NCBI GenBank assembly: GCA_937120475.1
Contig: CAKZJV010000007.1
Coordinates: forward strand, 372,001-436,000
Direction of reading: 5' to 3'
DNA length: 64,000 bases
Source: an uncultured Cryomorphaceae bacterium
Lineage (GTDB): Bacteria > Bacteroidota > Bacteroidia > Flavobacteriales > Schleiferiaceae
Numbering within the stretch: the first letter of the stretch is position 1; each line of letters opens with the position of its first letter. A model generated the notes under the pieces. That model was not told the DNA's origin. It saw nothing but the letters and a program-made list of their open reading frames with translations, and did not search any database. Of the stretch, positions 60,091 to 64,000 are shown piece after piece. The translations under genes and the position numbers were made by a program.

Positions 60091-60200
60091 GCCCATAACG
60101 GCCAAGGTTAAGGCGAGTTTCGGCACGTCAAAGTACGAAGTAAATTTTCAACTTGTTGAAACCTTGAGCCTTTAAAAATTCGTTTTAACCGTTGTTATCA
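60091..60200 (-). repeat. attC-like element k (mnmE-proximal boundary)
   Basis: About 110 bases between the first cassette gene and mnmE. Left core GCCCATAAC (60091-60099) is the exact partner of j's right core; right end GTTGTTATCAG. Inner arms 'TTAAGGC' and 'GCCTTTAA' pair. No further cassette or gene lies between it and mnmE (60201-60272). Confidence 0.65.
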
Positions 60201-60272
60201 GAAGTTATGCTGTTGGTGGAGGGAGCAACTTTAAATCAGCAATCGGATTTAGAATTAAAATGGTTAAGCAAC

Positions 60273-61685
60273 CTACTTTCCGATACAAAACTTCCCAAAA
60301 ATATTTCCCAGTATGTCCCGGTCCGTTTCCACCTCACCAATGATGGAGCCCAGGTGTTTCAGGGCTTCGCGGATGTCCATGGCCAGGAAGTCGCCTGATA
60401 TTTGGTTTTCCAGGCCTTGCTCCACTTTTTGAATATCACTAAACGCTTTGTTGAGTGCCTCGTAGTGGCGCATATTGGTCACAATGGTTTGATTGCTGTT
60501 CAGAGCGTCCAGGTTTACTTCAGCGGTAAGGCGTTGAATGAGTTCTTCAATACCGGTTTTCTCCAGGGCGGAGATCAGGACCAGGTTATCCCCCAAACTC
60601 GCCAGGGCCGACTCAACGGAATGGATATCCACCAAATCCACTTTATTGGCTACAATCAACAGTGTTTTACCCTGGGCCTTGGCTTTAAGTTGCTCAATTT
60701 CTTTCCGGATCAGATCCAACTTTGAACCTGCCTGACCGGCAGGCAGGCCTTCAACATTGAACAAATACAGCACCACGCTACTTTGCTCAATCTTCTCAAA
60801 AGTTTTTTGAATACCGATGCTTTCCACCACGTCTTTGGTTTCGCGGATACCGGCCGTATCGATAAAACGGAATTTAATACCGCCCAGGTTGATTTCATCT
60901 TCAATGGCATCGCGGGTGGTACCGGCTACCTCGGTAACAATGGCCCGCTCTTCATTCAGCAAAGTGTTGAGCAGGGTAGATTTACCCGCATTGGGTGCGC
61001 CTACAATGGCTACGGGAACCCCGTTCTTGATCACGTTACCGGTAGCAAAGGAGTCGATGAGCCGCTTCAGTACTTTCTTGATTTTTTCCAAAAGGTCCAG
61101 CAACTGCTGACGGTCGGCAAACTCTACGTCTTCCTCCGCAAAATCCAGTTCCAGTTCCACCAATGAAGCAAAGTTGATCAGCTCTTCGCGCAGCACTTTG
61201 ATCTCTTCGGAAAAACCTCCACGCATTTGCTGCAGGGCTACCCGGTGGGCAGCGGCACTTTCGGAAGCTATGAGGTCGGCTACGGCCTCGGCCTGCGACA
61301 AGTCCATTTTACCGTTGGCAAAGGCCCGCATGGTATATTCACCGGGTTCGGCCAGGCGAGCCCCGTTTTCCATCAGCACTTTTAGTATTTGCTCCTGTAT
61401 GTAGGTAGAGCCGTGGCAACTGATTTCAATGGTGTCTTCACCGGTGTAGGAGTGGGGGTTACGGAAAATACCGGCCATTACTTCATCCACCGTTTTACCG
61501 TTTTCGGTTATTTTACCGAACAGCATACTGTAACCCGGAGCATCGCTAAGGCTCTGCTTCTTTTTAAAGGGGGTAAATACCTGGTTAAAAATGCTAAAAG
61601 CATCCGGCCCGGAGAGGCGGATCATGGCAATAGCCCCTATTCCCTGTGGGGTAGAAAGGGCACAGATGGTATCTTCCATTCGCAT
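60273..61685 (-). CDS. mnmE: tRNA modification GTPase MnmE
   Basis: A 470-residue GTPase which, with MnmG, makes the cmnm5 modification of wobble uridine in tRNAs. The N-terminal formyl-THF-binding domain (TICALSTPQGIGAIAMIRLSGP) and helical domain flank a G domain with P-loop 'VGAPNAGKSTLLN', G2/G3 'AGTTRDAIED' and 'DTAGIRET', and G4 'NKVD'. The catalytic C-terminal Cys is in 'FCIGK' (467-470). Residues 313-321 (GLPAGQAGS) come from an inserted palindrome at 60727-60747 that keeps the frame. It starts at ATG complement 61683-61685; a second ATG lies two codons later. Confidence 0.96.
   Translation of the reverse strand: MRMEDTICALSTPQGIGAIAMIRLSGPDAFSIFNQVFTPFKKKQSLSDAPGYSMLFGKITENGKTVDEVMAGIFRNPHSYTGEDTIEISCHGSTYIQEQILKVLMENGARLAEPGEYTMRAFANGKMDLSQAEAVADLIASESAAAHRVALQQMRGGFSEEIKVLREELINFASLVELELDFAEEDVEFADRQQLLDLLEKIKKVLKRLIDSFATGNVIKNGVPVAIVGAPNAGKSTLLNTLLNEERAIVTEVAGTTRDAIEDEINLGGIKFRFIDTAGIRETKDVVESIGIQKTFEKIEQSSVVLYLFNVEGLPAGQAGSKLDLIRKEIEQLKAKAQGKTLLIVANKVDLVDIHSVESALASLGDNLVLISALEKTGIEELIQRLTAEVNLDALNSNQTIVTNMRHYEALNKAFSDIQKVEQGLENQISGDFLAMDIREALKHLGSIIGEVETDRDILGNIFGKFCIGK
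60727..60747. repeat. Palindromic insertion inside mnmE
   Basis: Arms CCTGCCTG and CAGGCAGG around a five-base centre (ACCGG) encode LPAGQAG in frame. The CCTGCC/GGCAGG motif recurs in the loops of elements a, e, h and j. Confidence 0.75.
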
Positions 61686-61714
61686 GCTGCGAAGGTACTT
61701 CTAGTGTATGAAAT

Positions 61715-61738
61715 GAAAAAAGCCGCCCGGAGGCGGCT
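61715..61738 (-). terminator. Intrinsic terminator of the large T9SS-exported gene
   Basis: Arms AGCCGCC (61721-61727) and GGCGGCT (61732-61738), loop CGGA. On the minus strand a T run follows. It lies 28 bases after the stop at 61767. Confidence 0.82.
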
Positions 61739-61766
61739 AAATTGTAAACCGGGTAATAGGGCCTTT

Positions 61767-63794
61767 TTACTGGGTCAGGTTTACTTTTATTTTTTCATTC
61801 AAGCCATTGCCCATTAAGCTTATAAAATATAAACCCTGCGCCTGACCTGTGAGATCGATGGTATATTCACCCCTGTTCTCGTAAAAGGAAGTTTGGATCA
61901 ATTTACCAGTGGCATCCCTCACTACCAGGGTAATTCCATCTTCCGGCAGAATGAGTTGAATGATACCGTTGGTAGGGTTAGGATATAGCTCAACGGTGCT
62001 TTTCTCCTCTTCATTACCGTCTGCAATACCGTTTTTACGCAGCAAGATCATAACGTTAAAATATTTAGTGGTTACACACCCATTGGCATCAATCTGATCT
62101 ACTGAATACGCGGCCCAGCCGTCCACATACACCGAGATCGAGTTAGAGTGAACGGTACCATCAGACCACACATAATCGACATATCCAGGGTCTCCCGGCA
62201 GCATTACCCAGGCAGGAGTTTCACTACCTGCAATTATAGCATCCAGACAAGCGGATTGAGGACAGGTAGATTCGCAAAAAGTATTGGGATCGGGGCTCAT
62301 TGCAGCCATCATAGGGTCAAAGGGCTCTTCATTAAGTGGGTTGGATTTAAGGCCCACAGTACCTTCCTGGAAATTGTAGATGTCTTCTTCTTCGCAAAAG
62401 CTTTGGGTAAAGGTTATTTCTTCTTCTATGCAGCTTTGACTATTGAGCCTTAAGCGGGCGTGAGGAATATTATCCTGCGCCCAGCCGGAAGGTGGATTGG
62501 GGCAGGTAGATTCGGTTCCGGTAAGGTGAAGGGCCTTGGCACATTCCATGTCAAAATCCACATAAGGAAACAATCCCTGGGCGGTTACCTGGTGAATCTC
62601 TTTGCTGAAATACCAGTTGGTTCCGCTGGCGTTACCATTTACCAAATTGTCCCAACGGGTAATGGTGCCGTCAAAATCGTATTCTACCGTTTTAAAAGGG
62701 CGATGACTTGAACCAGAATATTCAAAAGTGCCCAAAAAGCCAAAAGCGGTAGCATTTACATCTAAAGGAAATCCATGCATGGAAGGTTGACCCCCCGAAA
62801 ACCTCCTATCCCAAAGTACTTGAAAACTACCGGTTAGCGATATGCGGGTGAGGTGGATTTTATCATATTCAGAACCGGAAGATCCAAAAAGAGCCATTTC
62901 TCCATTTTCGGCTTGATCAATGGATACAAAACGTGAGGGTTCCGAATGACAGTTGTAGAAAACATTCCCGAAATCCAGATCGTCCCATATATCACCATTG
63001 GGCAAACCAATACTAGCTACGTAGGCACGGCCATCAATTATTCCTGAAACTATAAAATTGGGCTCATAGTCGAAAAGTGCATTTACCACCCGATCCACTT
63101 TGGCTTTGTACTGAATTAATGAAGTGAACCGCAAAGAGTTACCTGGGCTTTTGTAGTAGTAAGACCAACCGCTACCGCTGGCTTGCCCGTTAAGGTCGGT
63201 GCGGATTATGAAAGCATCGTCTCCGGAGTAACCACTAACCGCATAGCCAATAGGATCAGGGTCGCTGCCTCCAGGTTGATTAATCACAATCATATCCGTA
63301 GGGGTACCGGGTCCATAAAGGTTCGCCCAAATTACACTTAAAGCGGAAGGATCAATACTAGCTATAAACACTTGGTTTTGTGAATTATGACGGGTTATTC
63401 CACTTACAATTATATGGCCTTCAGAGTCCTGAACCACCCGACTTACCACATCGCGGTTTCCCGTACCAAAACTTATGGCCCAATTATTCTGTCCTTCAAG
63501 GTCGTTATGCAGGATAACAACATCAGCTTTACCATGACCCCCATCACCTCCGCTCAATTCGTTTTCGGTGTAGCCCATGGTACCGTAAATCAATACCCCG
63601 TCTGCCGAGCCTTCACTATTAATGGTAACATGAGTTCCCCCTGGCCGATAGTCTGGTTTTTCGGTAATAGCCGAGCTCACATCAAAATCGTTAACAAACC
63701 ATTGTTGGGCCTGTAATGGAAATACCAATGGGAGTACCATTGCCAGAATGCAGATTTCGAGCCTGATAAAAGGCTTTTTTGTATTCGTTTTCAT
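61767..63794 (-). CDS. Large secreted propeller-like protein with T9SS type A sorting domain
   Basis: A 675-residue exported protein with a signal peptide (…LPLVFPLQAQQ). The first 430 residues hold repeated strand patterns ('GDVVSRVVQDSEGHIIVSGITRH'-like; 'YAVSGYSGDDAFIIRTDLNGQ'), suggesting a beta-propeller of the SBBP/delta-60 type. A cysteine-rich part follows ('CEEEDIYNF', 'CESTCPQSACLD'), and the sorting domain begins near 600 (VELYPNPTNGIIQLIL ... QGLYFISLMGNGLNEKIKV). Likely a surface or released adhesin/sensor. Its terminator lies directly after. Confidence 0.82.
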   Translation of the reverse strand: MKTNTKKPFIRLEICILAMVLPLVFPLQAQQWFVNDFDVSSAITEKPDYRPGGTHVTINSEGSADGVLIYGTMGYTENELSGGDGGHGKADVVILHNDLEGQNNWAISFGTGNRDVVSRVVQDSEGHIIVSGITRHNSQNQVFIASIDPSALSVIWANLYGPGTPTDMIVINQPGGSDPDPIGYAVSGYSGDDAFIIRTDLNGQASGSGWSYYYKSPGNSLRFTSLIQYKAKVDRVVNALFDYEPNFIVSGIIDGRAYVASIGLPNGDIWDDLDFGNVFYNCHSEPSRFVSIDQAENGEMALFGSSGSEYDKIHLTRISLTGSFQVLWDRRFSGGQPSMHGFPLDVNATAFGFLGTFEYSGSSHRPFKTVEYDFDGTITRWDNLVNGNASGTNWYFSKEIHQVTAQGLFPYVDFDMECAKALHLTGTESTCPNPPSGWAQDNIPHARLRLNSQSCIEEEITFTQSFCEEEDIYNFQEGTVGLKSNPLNEEPFDPMMAAMSPDPNTFCESTCPQSACLDAIIAGSETPAWVMLPGDPGYVDYVWSDGTVHSNSISVYVDGWAAYSVDQIDANGCVTTKYFNVMILLRKNGIADGNEEEKSTVELYPNPTNGIIQLILPEDGITLVVRDATGKLIQTSFYENRGEYTIDLTGQAQGLYFISLMGNGLNEKIKVNLTQ

Positions 63795-63912
63795 AAAATA
63801 GAGTTTAATAGATTACATGCTTAATGTAACTTGATTAAACCCTTGATAAAAACATGCTTTGAGCAAAGAGCTCGAAGGGCGCATGTATAGACTGTATGAT
63901 TTTACGAACGGG

Positions 63913-64000
63913 CTAACGGCTAACGGCTATTAAAAAATCCTCACGCCTGCGCTTGGATAGCTCTACCGAACTGTTATTACTCAAAATAATGGTACCACCT
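63913..64000 (-). CDS. LytTR-family regulator, C-terminal end (partial)
   Basis: The last 28 codons of a minus-strand gene entering from the right edge: 'IILSNNSSVELSKRRREDFL' then IAVSR and a TAG stop. The 'LSN...V.LSRRRR.EFL' ending is characteristic of LytTR DNA-binding domains of Bacteroidota response regulators. The rest is outside the window. Confidence 0.6.
   Translation of the reverse strand, partial: GGTIILSNNSSVELSKRRREDFLIAVSR

Larger units (their letters stand above)
49326..60200 (-). mobile_element. Integrase-less integron-like gene cassette array (CALIN-like)
   Basis: About nine cassettes on the minus strand, each with one to three genes and a terminal imperfect inverted-repeat element. 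On the minus strand a cassette opens CCG|TT..., carries its gene(s), and closes with the reverse complement of its opening core. Exact pairs across the gene are GTTATGGGC/GCCCATAAC (59455-59463 with 60091-60099), GTTAGTGGCA/TGCCACTAAC (58093-58102 with 59364-59373) and GTTGTGCAAC/GTTGCACAAC (57139-57148 with 57965-57974); 56509-56518 with 57050-57059 matches 9 of 10. Pairing decays toward 49 kb. Most cassette-terminal genes stop 4-13 bases before, or inside, the next core. No integrase or attI is seen in the window. Cassette integrity is clear; whether IntI recognises it is inference. Confidence 0.65.

Noticed and set aside
49326-60200. A CRISPR array
   Set aside because: Repeats are long, non-identical, imperfect palindromes with whole genes between them, not short direct repeats with uniform spacers.
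49162-60272. A transposon or insertion sequence explaining the repeats in this region
   Set aside because: No transposase, no target-site duplication and no terminal repeats at gene-cluster ends; the inverted elements recur at every gene boundary instead.

Overview
The window looks like the chromosome of a Bacteroidota bacterium, probably a free-living aerobic Flavobacteriia-type organism. Three proteins end in a type IX secretion (T9SS type A) sorting domain, there are many lipoproteins, start regions carry Bacteroidota -7 boxes (TAnnTTTG or TAnnTTCG), and families such as DUF6588, DUF6263, MbnP-like lipoproteins, two-component-type propellers and 'SHNLRGP' histidine kinases are typical of the phylum. 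Shine-Dalgarno sequences are weak, and several genes seem to start at TTG or GTG.

From 0 to 37 kb is mostly ordinary core and house-keeping content: recQ with an NTPase, an Mpo1-like membrane protein, a secreted double-PDZ protein, an MFS exporter, rnz, pyrB-pyrR, an Mpl-type muropeptide ligase, a pair of MbnP-like lipoproteins, lipid acyltransferase and CoA pyrophosphatase, oxyR, a LON-domain/cyclophilin pair, sucD, two histidine kinases, a complete three-gene RND efflux operon, an S1/P1 nuclease, and a run of small metabolic enzymes (PhzF, pirin, dienelactone hydrolase).

From 36.5 to 46.1 kb is more unusual. A TPR protein is fused to a methyltransferase with the hallmarks of protein arginine methyltransferases. 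It is followed by a decayed bestrophin gene, a stand-alone FMN glutamate-synthase-like protein, a triheme cytochrome lipoprotein, and an operon of a VTT membrane protein, a beta-propeller lipoprotein and a large protein resembling the N-terminal half of VioB/RebD bisindole enzymes.

From 49.3 to 60.2 kb is the most interesting part: a one-directional array of small accessory genes (minus strand), each or each pair bounded by 40-160 bp imperfect inverted-repeat elements. The ends of these elements are reverse complements of each other across the gene rather than across the element, exact over 9-10 bases for the three cassettes nearest mnmE. Genes start 5-47 bases after one boundary and stop within about 13 bases of, or inside, the next. 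This is the architecture of integron gene cassettes, here without any integrase in the window. Cargo includes a CdiI-type immunity protein, a PD-(D/E)XK nuclease with a partner, a serine hydrolase, an esterase, a propeller protein and several orphan lipoproteins.

From 60.3 to 64 kb: mnmE (carrying an in-frame palindromic insertion of a motif also found in the cassette elements), a large T9SS-exported protein, and the last codons of a LytTR regulator.
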